Under the pieces are notes generated by a model that was given only the letters and a program-made list of their open reading frames with translations, ran no database searches and was not told the DNA's origin. Shown here one piece after another: positions 18,712-26,405 of a stretch of DNA of 64,000 bases (positions within the stretch are counted from its first letter, which is position 1; each line of letters starts with the position of its first letter). The DNA comes from Metarhizobium sp964253915 (GTDB lineage Bacteria; Pseudomonadota; Alphaproteobacteria; Rhizobiales; Rhizobiaceae). A program made the position numbers and the translations under genes. Location of the stretch: positions 186,001-250,000 of the forward strand of contig NZ_CAXUSG020000005.1 of assembly GCF_964253915.1 (NCBI RefSeq), written 5' to 3'.

Positions 18712-18818
18712 CGTCATCCTCGGGCTTGGCCCGAGGATCCAAGCACATCAGATAAATCCTCGATGGTCGATTGCTTGGAAGGCGTGGGCGGATCCTCGGG
18801 ACGAGCCCGAGGATGACG
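18712..18818. repeat. RIME-like palindromic intergenic element
   Basis: A 107-base element bounded by inverted ends CGTCATCCTCGGGC (18712-18725) and GCCCGAGGATGACG (18805-18818). Each end is itself a hairpin: CCTCGGGC-GCCCGAGG around 18718-18736, and CCTCGGG-CCCGAGG around 18794-18812. GGATCC sits next to both. The sequence and structure match the Rhizobium intergenic mosaic elements known from many rhizobial genomes. It occupies the gap between the SPOR gene and nagZ and could stop or stabilise transcripts. Confidence 0.75.
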
Positions 18819-18914
18819 TGGGTGGGAGAGGCGGTTCGTCCAAAAAACGGCGGCAGACGGGGACGCCGTCGTCGTTCACAAACTGCCCCAACTTCCATTC
18901 CGCAGAGTAGAACA

Positions 18915-19928
18915 ATGAGCCAATCGAAAGCCATGATCCTGGGCTGCAGCGGCCTGACGCTGACGCCGGACGAAATCGCCTTCTATCGCGACGAGCAGCC
19001 CTGGGGGTTCATCCTTTTCGGACGCAACGTTTCCGAACCGGCGCAGATCGCCGATCTTGTTTCCGCGCTGCGCAACAGCGTCGGCCGTGATGCGCCGGTG
19101 CTGATCGACCAGGAGGGCGGTCGCGTACAGCGCATCCGCCCGCCGGTCCTGCCGCACTATCCGTCGGGGCAGGCGCTGGGTGACCTCTACCGGCAGAACA
19201 GAGAGGCGGGCCTGCGGGCCGCATGGCTGATGTCGCGCCTGCACGCCTTCGATCTCCTGCGGTTCGGCATCAACGTCGATTGTCTGCCGGTGCTCGACGT
19301 GCCCGTCGAGGGTAGCAGCAACGTCATCGGCAACCGCGCCTACGGTTTCGAGCCGGTGACGGTGACGGAGATGGGGCAGGCGGCTTCGGAAGGGCTGAAG
19401 GCTGGCGGCGTGCTGCCGGTGATGAAACACATGCCGGGCCATGGCCGCGGCATGGCCGATTCGCATCATGAACTGCCGGTGGTCGGCGCAAGCCGCGCAG
19501 AGCTGGAGGCGCATGATTTTGCGCCCTTCGTGGCGCTGAAGGACGAACTGATGGCGATGACCTGCCACGTCGTCTACACCGCCATCGATCCCGACAATCC
19601 GGCGACGACGTCCAGGATCGTCATCGATGAGATCATCCGTGGCCATATCGGCTTCCAGGGGCTGCTGATGTCGGACGACACCTCGATGAACGCGCTGAAA
19701 GGCACGATCGGCGAGCGGGCCGCCAATATTGTCGCCGGCGGCTGTGATATTGTCTTGCATTGCAACGGTGCGATGGATGAAATGAAACAGGTCGTCGCCA
19801 ACGTCCCGCCGCTGGCGGGTGCGTCGCTTGCGCGGGCCAAGGCAGTGGAAGCGGCATTCGGCAAGGCCGACGGGCTGGACGAGACGGCAGTCCGGGCCGA
19901 ATTCGAGGCGCTCTTTGCGATAGTTTGA
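18915..19928 (+). CDS. nagZ: Beta-N-acetylhexosaminidase NagZ
   Basis: A 337-residue glycoside hydrolase family 3 enzyme that removes GlcNAc from 1,6-anhydromuropeptides in peptidoglycan recycling. Visible are the LIDQEGGRVQR substrate loop, NVDCLPVLDVP, the diagnostic KHMPGHGRGMADSHHELP histidine loop (catalytic His-Asp dyad) and LLMSDDTSMNAL with the nucleophile Asp. ATG 18915 is chosen because it begins MSQSKAMILGCSGL, the family start. The frame extends upstream to 18771 only through the repeat element. It is followed by scpA after 28 bases. Confidence 0.95.
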   Translation: MSQSKAMILGCSGLTLTPDEIAFYRDEQPWGFILFGRNVSEPAQIADLVSALRNSVGRDAPVLIDQEGGRVQRIRPPVLPHYPSGQALGDLYRQNREAGLRAAWLMSRLHAFDLLRFGINVDCLPVLDVPVEGSSNVIGNRAYGFEPVTVTEMGQAASEGLKAGGVLPVMKHMPGHGRGMADSHHELPVVGASRAELEAHDFAPFVALKDELMAMTCHVVYTAIDPDNPATTSRIVIDEIIRGHIGFQGLLMSDDTSMNALKGTIGERAANIVAGGCDIVLHCNGAMDEMKQVVANVPPLAGASLARAKAVEAAFGKADGLDETAVRAEFEALFAIV

Positions 19929-19956
19929 ACGGTCGGATGTTCGGGAGTTCTGCGGC

Positions 19957-20796
19957 GTGAGTAAGAAGAGAGGCAAGGAACGGGCAGCCGGCGCGCCGAT
20001 GGACAGCCTCTGGCAGGAAGGGGCTGCCGAACGCGCCACCGGCGAACAGGGACTGGTGATCGATGTCGCCGGTTTCGAAGGCCCGCTCGACCTGCTGCTT
20101 CACCTTGCCCGCAACCAGCGGGTCGACCTGTCGCGGATTTCCGTGCTGGCGCTCGCCGAGCAATATCTGCAGTTCGTCGAAAGCGCCCGGCGCATCCGCA
20201 TCGAGCTTGCCGCCGACTATCTGGTCATGGCCGCCTGGCTCGCCTATCTCAAGTCGCGGCTGCTGATCCCGCAGCAGGCAAAGGATGACGGCCCGTCCGG
20301 TGAAGAGATGGCGGCGACGCTCGCCTTCCGCCTGAAGCGTTTGGAGGCGATGCGCAACGCCGCGACGCAACTGGTCAACCGCAGCCGGCTCGGTCGCGAC
20401 GTTTTCCCGCGCGGTGCGCCGGAACATATTCCCGACACGCGGCAATCGGCCTACGAGGCCAATCTCTACGATCTGCTGACGGCCTATGCCGCCCTGCGCC
20501 AGCGTCACGCCGTGACGGCGGTGACCATCGAGAAGCGGCAGGTCTGGTCGCTGGCGGAAGCCCGCGATATCTTGTCGCGGATGCTCGGCGAGACGGACGA
20601 CTGGATGGCGCTCGACCGTTATCTGCTGCGTTATCTTTCCTCGCCACGCGAGCGCGCCACGGCGATTGCGTCGGCTTTTGCGGCATCGCTGGAGATGGTA
20701 CGCGAAGGGCAACTGGAGATCCGCCAGGACGGCGCATTCGAGCCGCTCTACATGCGCCGCGGCCAGAAGCGCGATACCAGTGCGGAACGGGAGTAA
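19957..20796 (+). CDS. scpA: Segregation and condensation protein A (kleisin)
   Basis: A 279-residue kleisin that bridges the SMC dimer together with ScpB and loads condensin for chromosome segregation. The N-terminal hallmark FEGPLDLLLHLARNQRVDLSRISV is followed by IRIELAADYLVMAAWLAYLKSRLLIP. The C-terminal winged-helix part is present (ATAIASAFAASLEMVREGQLEI). GTG start behind GGGAG. It lies tightly between nagZ and scpB, and only 3 bases separate its stop from the scpB GTG. Confidence 0.94.
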   Translation: MSKKRGKERAAGAPMDSLWQEGAAERATGEQGLVIDVAGFEGPLDLLLHLARNQRVDLSRISVLALAEQYLQFVESARRIRIELAADYLVMAAWLAYLKSRLLIPQQAKDDGPSGEEMAATLAFRLKRLEAMRNAATQLVNRSRLGRDVFPRGAPEHIPDTRQSAYEANLYDLLTAYAALRQRHAVTAVTIEKRQVWSLAEARDILSRMLGETDDWMALDRYLLRYLSSPRERATAIASAFAASLEMVREGQLEIRQDGAFEPLYMRRGQKRDTSAERE

Positions 20797-20799
20797 GGC

Positions 20800-21522
20800 G
20801 TGAGCGATCTGGGTGAGGAGACTGGCGACCTTGCGTCGACCGGTCCGGAAAAGGACGAGGCCGCGGAACGCAATGCGGCCGAGGCGGAACGCATCGCCGA
20901 AGCCCTGATCTTTGCTTCGGCGCAACCGGTTTCTGAAAGTTTCATTGCCGAAAGGGTCGCCAAGGGTGTCGATGTCAGGGCGATCCTGCTCCGTCTGAAG
21001 GCGTTTTATGCCCTCCGGGGCGTCAATCTCGTTCAGGTGGGCGATCATTGGGCGTTTCGCACTGCCCCGGACCTGTCCTTCTTTATTCGGGCCGACGATA
21101 CCGAGTTCCGCAAGCTTTCGCGGGCGGCGCTGGAGGTTCTGGCGATCGTTGCCTATCACCAGCCGGTGACGCGGGCGGAGATCGAGGATATTCGTGGCGT
21201 TCAGACGTCGCGGGGTACGCTTGACGTTCTGATGGAGGCGGGCTGGGTGCGGTTTCGCGGGCGGCGGCGCACGCCGGGACGGCCGGTCACTCTCGGTACG
21301 ACCCGCGATTTCCTCGATCATTTCGGCCTCGAGGATGTCCGTGACCTGCCGGGCCTGGAAGAACTCAAGGGCGCCGGATTGTTGTCCGGCCGTATCCCGC
21401 CGGGGTTCAACATCCCCGTGCCGTTGACGCAGGACGATTTTGCCGAGGATGAGGATCCGATCACGCAGATGGATCTCGAGGAGCTTGGCCTGCTGCCGCC
21501 AGGCGGACCGGGCGACGAATAG
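20800..21522 (+). CDS. scpB: Segregation and condensation protein B
   Basis: A 240-residue ScpB with tandem winged helices that dimerises and holds ScpA on the SMC complex. Key blocks are AEALIFASAQPVSESFIAERV near the N-terminus and RAALEVLAIVAYHQPVTRAEIEDIRGV...LMEAGWVRFRGRR in the second winged helix. A proline-rich acidic tail follows. It starts with GTG, and the ribosome site GGGAG lies inside the end of scpA, which suggests translational coupling. Confidence 0.94.
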   Translation: MSDLGEETGDLASTGPEKDEAAERNAAEAERIAEALIFASAQPVSESFIAERVAKGVDVRAILLRLKAFYALRGVNLVQVGDHWAFRTAPDLSFFIRADDTEFRKLSRAALEVLAIVAYHQPVTRAEIEDIRGVQTSRGTLDVLMEAGWVRFRGRRRTPGRPVTLGTTRDFLDHFGLEDVRDLPGLEELKGAGLLSGRIPPGFNIPVPLTQDDFAEDEDPITQMDLEELGLLPPGGPGDE

Positions 21523-21742
21523 CCGACGTTTTCTTGGCCATAATACCGGCGGATAGCGCTGCTATGAAGCGGCATGAAGTACCGTTACCGTAAAGACGTT
21601 GGCCGTGGACCGTATCCGTGGAGAGATATCCACCGCGTTTACGCATTCCCGTTGGCGCATTAAGGCTGCGGGCATTTGGTGTTTGAAAAAAATGTGTAAA
21701 CGTCTTACATCGATACGACGTGAAAACAGGGAGTAACGAGTT

Positions 21743-21937
21743 ATGGGTTCTTTCAGCATGTGGCACTGGCTGATCGTTTTGGCGATCGTCCTGCTGTTGT
21801 TCGGCCGCGGCAAAATTCCGGAGCTGATGGGTGATGTCGCCAAGGGCATCAAGAACTTCAAGAAAGGCATGACCGACGAAGAAGCTCGCGATCAAGCGAA
21901 GACGGTCGATCACAAGGCTGATGAAAGCAAGTCGTAA
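21743..21937 (+). CDS. tatA: Sec-independent translocase protein TatA
   Basis: A 64-residue pore-forming subunit of the twin-arginine translocase, which exports folded, often cofactor-containing proteins. One membrane helix (WHWLIVLAIVLLLF) is followed by the FGRGKIPELMGDVAKGIKNFKKG hinge and amphipathic helix, then a charged tail. The ribosome site GGGAG is at 21729-21733. It follows scpB after 220 bases, which should hold the tat promoter, and heads tatABC. Confidence 0.95.
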   Translation: MGSFSMWHWLIVLAIVLLLFGRGKIPELMGDVAKGIKNFKKGMTDEEARDQAKTVDHKADESKS

Positions 21938-21991
21938 CGCCCGGTCTGGCGCGGCTGATCACCAGCCGCGATGACTTCTGGAGCCTGAGTG

Positions 21992-22576
21992 ATGTTGGAT
22001 GTTGGCTGGACCGAGCTTTTGGTCATAGCGGTCGTTCTGATCGTTGTGGTCGGTCCCAAAGATTTGCCGCCGATGCTGCGCGCGTTCGGCAAGATGACGA
22101 CACGATTGCGGGCGATGGCGGGCGAATTCCGCTCGCAGTTCGACGAAGCCTTGAAAGAGGCGGAGCTCGACGATGTCCGCAAGACCATCGGGGATGCGCA
22201 GAAGCTCAACCCGATGAATAGCATTCGTGATGCTATCAATCCTCTGCGCCAGACAGCAAACGAGATCAAGGCCGACCTTCAGCGGGCCGCGACCGTGGAA
22301 ACGCCGGCCGTTTCGGAAACCAAGGCGACGGCCGAGGCTTCGTCCGGGTCCGTTACCCTGCCGGAAATCGATACGGCGCTGGCGCAACCTCCCGTCGTTT
22401 CTCCGGCAACCACTGTGGAAACCGCAGCCGCTTCCGCATCGGTTGCTGCCGCGGAGAATGGCTCGGCGACGGCAGCATCATCTGCCGTGGCTTCGGCCGA
22501 AAAGCCTGTTTCGGCAGGATCTTCGCCGGTATCCGAGCCGGCCGTTGCGACTGACAAGAAGGACGGCGCGGCATGA
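21992..22576 (+). CDS. tatB: Sec-independent translocase protein TatB
   Basis: A 194-residue TatB, which receives twin-arginine precursors from TatC and recruits TatA. The N-terminal membrane helix and hinge are MLDVGWTELLVIAVVLIVVVGPKDLPPMLRAFGK, with the TatB-type GPKDLP turn. A long amphipathic helix follows, then an Ala/Ser/Val-rich disordered tail (about residues 95-194). ATG 21992 is 8 nt from GGAG at 21980-21983. A GTG at 21989 in the same frame is the alternative. The stop overlaps the tatC start. Confidence 0.94.
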   Translation: MLDVGWTELLVIAVVLIVVVGPKDLPPMLRAFGKMTTRLRAMAGEFRSQFDEALKEAELDDVRKTIGDAQKLNPMNSIRDAINPLRQTANEIKADLQRAATVETPAVSETKATAEASSGSVTLPEIDTALAQPPVVSPATTVETAAASASVAAAENGSATAASSAVASAEKPVSAGSSPVSEPAVATDKKDGAA

Positions 22577-23397
22577 CCAACGATATCGACGACAAGCCGC
22601 AGCCGCTGATCGAGCACCTTATCGAGCTGCGCCGCCGGCTGATCTGGGCGCTGGCAGCATTCTTCCTCGCCTTCATTCTCTGTTTTGCTTTTGCCAAGCA
22701 GCTCTTCAACTACCTGGTCATCCCCTATAAGTGGGCGGTGCTCTGGGCGGGGCTCGATGTTGCAAAATCGGAACTGATCTACACCGCGCCGCAGGAATTC
22801 TTCTTCACCCAGGTGAAGGTGGCGATGTTCGGCGCCATGGTCATCGCCTTCCCGGTGATCGCGGCGCAGATCTACAAGTTCGTGGCACCCGGCCTCTACA
22901 AGAACGAACGGGCGGCATTCCTGCCGTTCCTGATCGCTTCGCCGCTGCTGTTCCTGCTGGGCGGCGCGCTCGTCTACTTCTTCTTCACGCCGATGGTGAT
23001 GTGGTTCTTCCTCGCCATGCAGCAGGCGCCGGCGGAAGGCGAGGTGGCGATCTCGCTGATGCCGAAGGTCTCCGAATATCTGAGCCTGATCATGACGCTG
23101 GTCTTCTCCTTCGGCCTGGTGTTCCAGCTGCCGGTGGTGACCACGCTTCTGGCGCGGGTCGGTTTTGTCACGGCCGACGGGCTGGCGGGGAAACGCAAGT
23201 ATGCGATCGTCATCGCCTTCGTCGTCGCGGCCGTTTTGACGCCGCCCGATCCGATGTCCCAGATCGGCCTTGCACTGCCGGCGATCCTTCTCTACGAGAT
23301 TTCCATCTATGCGGCGCGAGTCATCGAACGCAACCGGGCCCGTCAGGTCGCCGGTGACGAACGATCTTCCGACGTCGTAAATGCCGGCGACGCCTGA
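22573..23397 (+). CDS. tatC: Sec-independent translocase protein TatC
   Basis: A 274-residue six-span membrane receptor for twin-arginine signal peptides. Hallmarks include the N-terminal PLIEHLIELRRRLIWA (the conserved HLxELRxRL), the periplasmic PQEFFFTQVKVAMFGAMVIAFPVI region and KNERAAFLPF. The C-terminal stretch VVAAVLTPPDPMSQIGLALPAILLYEISI is diagnostic. The ATG overlaps the tatB stop by 4 bases (ATGA), a translationally coupled arrangement. Confidence 0.96.
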   Translation: MTNDIDDKPQPLIEHLIELRRRLIWALAAFFLAFILCFAFAKQLFNYLVIPYKWAVLWAGLDVAKSELIYTAPQEFFFTQVKVAMFGAMVIAFPVIAAQIYKFVAPGLYKNERAAFLPFLIASPLLFLLGGALVYFFFTPMVMWFFLAMQQAPAEGEVAISLMPKVSEYLSLIMTLVFSFGLVFQLPVVTTLLARVGFVTADGLAGKRKYAIVIAFVVAAVLTPPDPMSQIGLALPAILLYEISIYAARVIERNRARQVAGDERSSDVVNAGDA

Positions 23398-23511
23398 CGC
23401 CGGCTCATGCCGTTGTCGCACTTTCGTGCTCCTGATGACGGCGGACTTCGCCGGCACAGGGTCTGGTCACACCTCGGTCGGTTTGCGTGAATTCAACGAC
23501 CGGGGACGACG

Positions 23512-24792
23512 ATGCACGATATCAAATGGATCCGCGACAATGCCGAGGCCTTCGACGCCGCGCTGAAGAAGCGCGGTGCGGACGCACAGTCGGAAAGCCT
23601 GATCGCGCTGGACGAGAAGCGTCGCGCGGTGATCCAGCGGCTGCAGGACATTCAGTCCCGCCGCAATTCGGCCTCCAAGGAAATCGGCGCCGCCATGGCG
23701 CAGAAGAATTCGGAACTGGCCGAAAAGCTCAAGGCCGAAGTGGCCGAGATGAAGACCTCCCTGCCGGCGGCTGAAGAAGAAGAGCGGCTGATCAATGCCG
23801 AATTGACCGACGTCCTGTCGCGCCTTCCCAACATCCCGCTGGACGACGTGCCTGTCGGCAAGGACGAGCACGACAATGTCGTCAAGCATGTTGTCGGCCA
23901 GAAGCCCGGCTGGAACCATCCGGCGAAGGAACATTACGAAATCGGCGAAGCCCTGGGCTTGATGGATTTCGACCGGGCGGCAAAGCTGTCGGGAGCCCGT
24001 TTCACGGTTCTGACCGGTGGATTGGCCCGGCTCGAGCGTGCACTCGGCCAGTTCATGCTCGACCTTCACACGCGCGAGCATGGTTATACCGAGGTCAGCT
24101 CGCCGCTGATGGTGCGCGACGAAGCGATGTACGGCACCGGCCAGCTGCCGAAATTCTCCGAAGATCTCTTCAAGACCACCGATGGTCGCTGGTTGATCCC
24201 GACTGCGGAAGTGACGCTCACCAATCTGGTCTCCGGCGAAATCCTCGAACAGGACAAGCTGCCGCTGCGCTTTACGGCGCTGACGCCGTCCTTCCGTTCG
24301 GAAGCCGGTTCGGCCGGGCGCGATACGCGCGGCATGCTGCGCCAGCACCAGTTCTGGAAATGCGAACTCGTGTCGATCACCGACGCGGAAAGCTCGATAG
24401 CAGAACACGAACGCATGACGGAATGCGCCGAGAAGGTGCTGAAACTGCTCGGCCTGCATTTCCGCACCATGACGCTGTGTACCGGCGACATGGGTTTTGG
24501 CGCCCGCAAGACCTACGATATCGAGGTGTGGCTGCCGGGGCAGGACACCTATCGCGAAATCTCGTCCTGCTCGGTCTGCGGCGATTTCCAGGCGCGGCGC
24601 ATGAATGCCCGCTATCGCGGCAAGGACGACAAGGCGACGAAGTTCGTGCACACGCTGAACGGCTCCGGCATCGCCGTCGGCCGGGCGCTGATCGCGGTCC
24701 TGGAAAACTATCAGAACGAAGACGGCTCCGTCTCGGTGCCGGATGTGCTGCTGCCCTACATGGGCGGACTGACGAAAATCGAACGGGCCTGA
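23512..24792 (+). CDS. serS: Seryl-tRNA synthetase
   Basis: A 426-residue class II synthetase for tRNA-Ser (and tRNA-Sec where present). The N-terminal long coiled-coil arm (residues about 30-110, rich in Lys/Glu/Gln) grips the tRNA variable arm. Class II motifs follow: motif 2 as TPSFRSEAGSAGRDTRGMLRQHQFWK and motif 3 as TLNGSGIAVGRALIAVLEN. The serine-binding DIEVWLPGQDTYREISSCS block is intact. The ribosome site is GGGGA. It is probably in one transcription unit with surE and the second PCMT gene. Confidence 0.96.
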   Translation: MHDIKWIRDNAEAFDAALKKRGADAQSESLIALDEKRRAVIQRLQDIQSRRNSASKEIGAAMAQKNSELAEKLKAEVAEMKTSLPAAEEEERLINAELTDVLSRLPNIPLDDVPVGKDEHDNVVKHVVGQKPGWNHPAKEHYEIGEALGLMDFDRAAKLSGARFTVLTGGLARLERALGQFMLDLHTREHGYTEVSSPLMVRDEAMYGTGQLPKFSEDLFKTTDGRWLIPTAEVTLTNLVSGEILEQDKLPLRFTALTPSFRSEAGSAGRDTRGMLRQHQFWKCELVSITDAESSIAEHERMTECAEKVLKLLGLHFRTMTLCTGDMGFGARKTYDIEVWLPGQDTYREISSCSVCGDFQARRMNARYRGKDDKATKFVHTLNGSGIAVGRALIAVLENYQNEDGSVSVPDVLLPYMGGLTKIERA

Positions 24793-24811
24793 ACGCGCCG
24801 GCGAGGACAAG

Positions 24812-25585
24812 ATGCGGATTCTGCTGACGAATGACGACGGCATTCATGCCGAAGGCCTGGCGGTGCTGGAGCGCATCGCCCGGACCATTTCCGACGATGT
24901 CTGGATCGTCGCGCCGGAAACCGACCAGAGCGGGCTTGCTCACTCGCTGACGCTCTCCGAACCGCTGCGGCTCCGGAAGATTTCCGACAAGCATTATGCG
25001 CTGCGGGGCACGCCGACCGATTGCGTCATCATGGCGCTGCGTGAGGTCCTGGGCGGCAAGCCGGACCTCATCCTTTCGGGTGTGAATTCCGGCTCCAACC
25101 TCGCCGACGACGTCACTTATTCCGGGACCATCGCCGCGGCGATCGAAGGCACGCTGCAGGGCGTTCGTTCGATTGCGCTGAGCCAGGCGGCAATCTATGC
25201 CGATGGCCGCCGTGTTGTGCCGTGGGAGATTGCCGAGACCTTTGGCCCCAAACTTCTGCGGCAGGTGATGGATACGGAACTGCCCGACGGCACCTTCCTC
25301 AACCTGAACTTCCCCAACTGCAAGCCGGAAGAGATCCAGGGCATTGCCGTGACATCGCAGGGCAAGACCGACTTCGCCCTGACCGTCGAAGAGCGTGCGG
25401 ATGGCCGCGGTTTCCCCTATTATTGGCTGCGTTTCGGCGAGCGTGTCGGCAATTTCCGCGACGGCACGGACGTCGCCGCAATAAAGAACAACAAGATCTC
25501 GGTCACGCCGCTGAAGCTCGACCTGACGGACTACGCCGTTCAGGACCGGCTTGCCGAAGCGCTCGGCTCCGGAGTTGCGGGTTGA
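24812..25585 (+). CDS. surE: 5'-nucleotidase SurE
   Basis: A 257-residue metal-dependent nucleoside monophosphate phosphatase. The N-terminal ILLTNDDGIHAEGL carries the metal-binding DD pair, followed by APETDQSGLAHSLTL. SGVNSGSNLADDVTYSGTIAAAIEG is the conserved metal/phosphate site. The ribosome site GAGGA is 4 nt from the ATG. It overlaps the next gene by 4 bases. The surE-pcm-nlpD order is also classical in enterobacteria and often accompanies stationary-phase survival functions. Confidence 0.95.
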   Translation: MRILLTNDDGIHAEGLAVLERIARTISDDVWIVAPETDQSGLAHSLTLSEPLRLRKISDKHYALRGTPTDCVIMALREVLGGKPDLILSGVNSGSNLADDVTYSGTIAAAIEGTLQGVRSIALSQAAIYADGRRVVPWEIAETFGPKLLRQVMDTELPDGTFLNLNFPNCKPEEIQGIAVTSQGKTDFALTVEERADGRGFPYYWLRFGERVGNFRDGTDVAAIKNNKISVTPLKLDLTDYAVQDRLAEALGSGVAG

Positions 25586-26235
25586 CGGCGCGAGTCGCAG
25601 AACGTGAGGGTTTTGCCGCCCTTGTGCTGCGGCTGCGTGCCGAAGGCATTTCCGATCTCGACCTGCTGACGGCGGTCGAGCAGACGCCGCGTTCGCAGTT
25701 CGTGCCGCCGGAATTTGTCGATAGCGCCTATTCCAGCCGGACGTTGCCGATCCCTTGCGGCGCGTTCATGGAAGGTGCCGATATGGCGGTGCGCCTGCTC
25801 GACCGGCTCAAGCTGAAGCCGGGCCATCGCGTCCTGGAGGTGGGAACGGGCAGCGGTTTCACCGCCGCCGTCATGGGCCGAATCGTCGAACGCGTGCTGA
25901 CCATCGATCGCTATAAGACGCTGACCAATGATGCACAGCAGCGCATGGACGCGCTGTCGCTGCGCAATGTCATTGTCCGGCACGCCGATGGCAGCGTCGG
26001 TTTGCAGGGCGAGGGGACCTTCGACCGTATTTTGGTCACCACCGCCTTTCCGGCCATGCCGCGCTTCTACGTCGAGCAGCTCGTTTCCGGCGGCTCGATG
26101 ATTGCACCGCTGATGGCGTCGGAGGACAGCTGTCGGATGGTACGGCTGACGCGTGTCGGCAGCCGTTTCGAGCGCGACGATCTGTTCGAGGTGCCCTATA
26201 TGCCGATCGTCCCGAAACTCGCCGCGATCTTGTGA
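25582..26235 (+). CDS. pcm: PCMT-family methyltransferase in the surE-nlpD locus
   Basis: A 217-residue homologue of protein-L-isoaspartate O-methyltransferase. The SAM motif I is VLEVGTGSGFTAAVMG, and the VPPEFVDSAYSSRTLPIPCG block precedes it. The usual GQTIS-type substrate loop is replaced by CGAFMEGADMA, so isoaspartyl repair is not assured. The start is taken as TTG at 25582, which forms a 4-base TTGA overlap with the surE stop, and the same frame continues upstream only inside surE. It is followed by nlpD after 170 bases. The position equals enterobacterial surE-pcm-nlpD, which supports the family call. Confidence 0.85.
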   Translation: MTARVAEREGFAALVLRLRAEGISDLDLLTAVEQTPRSQFVPPEFVDSAYSSRTLPIPCGAFMEGADMAVRLLDRLKLKPGHRVLEVGTGSGFTAAVMGRIVERVLTIDRYKTLTNDAQQRMDALSLRNVIVRHADGSVGLQGEGTFDRILVTTAFPAMPRFYVEQLVSGGSMIAPLMASEDSCRMVRLTRVGSRFERDDLFEVPYMPIVPKLAAIL

Positions 26236-26405
26236 GCATTCTCCCGCAACCAGCGGTATTTCGGGGCGTTTTAGCGGTTTCCCACATTCCGCATGGTTAT
26301 CAATTTGTCAAAATAGGGCGTTTGGGCCGGCGCTCTTAACCGCGTGGTAACACTAACGCGCTTTAATAAGACCTGTATCAGTCGCGTATTGAGTAGGTCG
26401 TTTTC

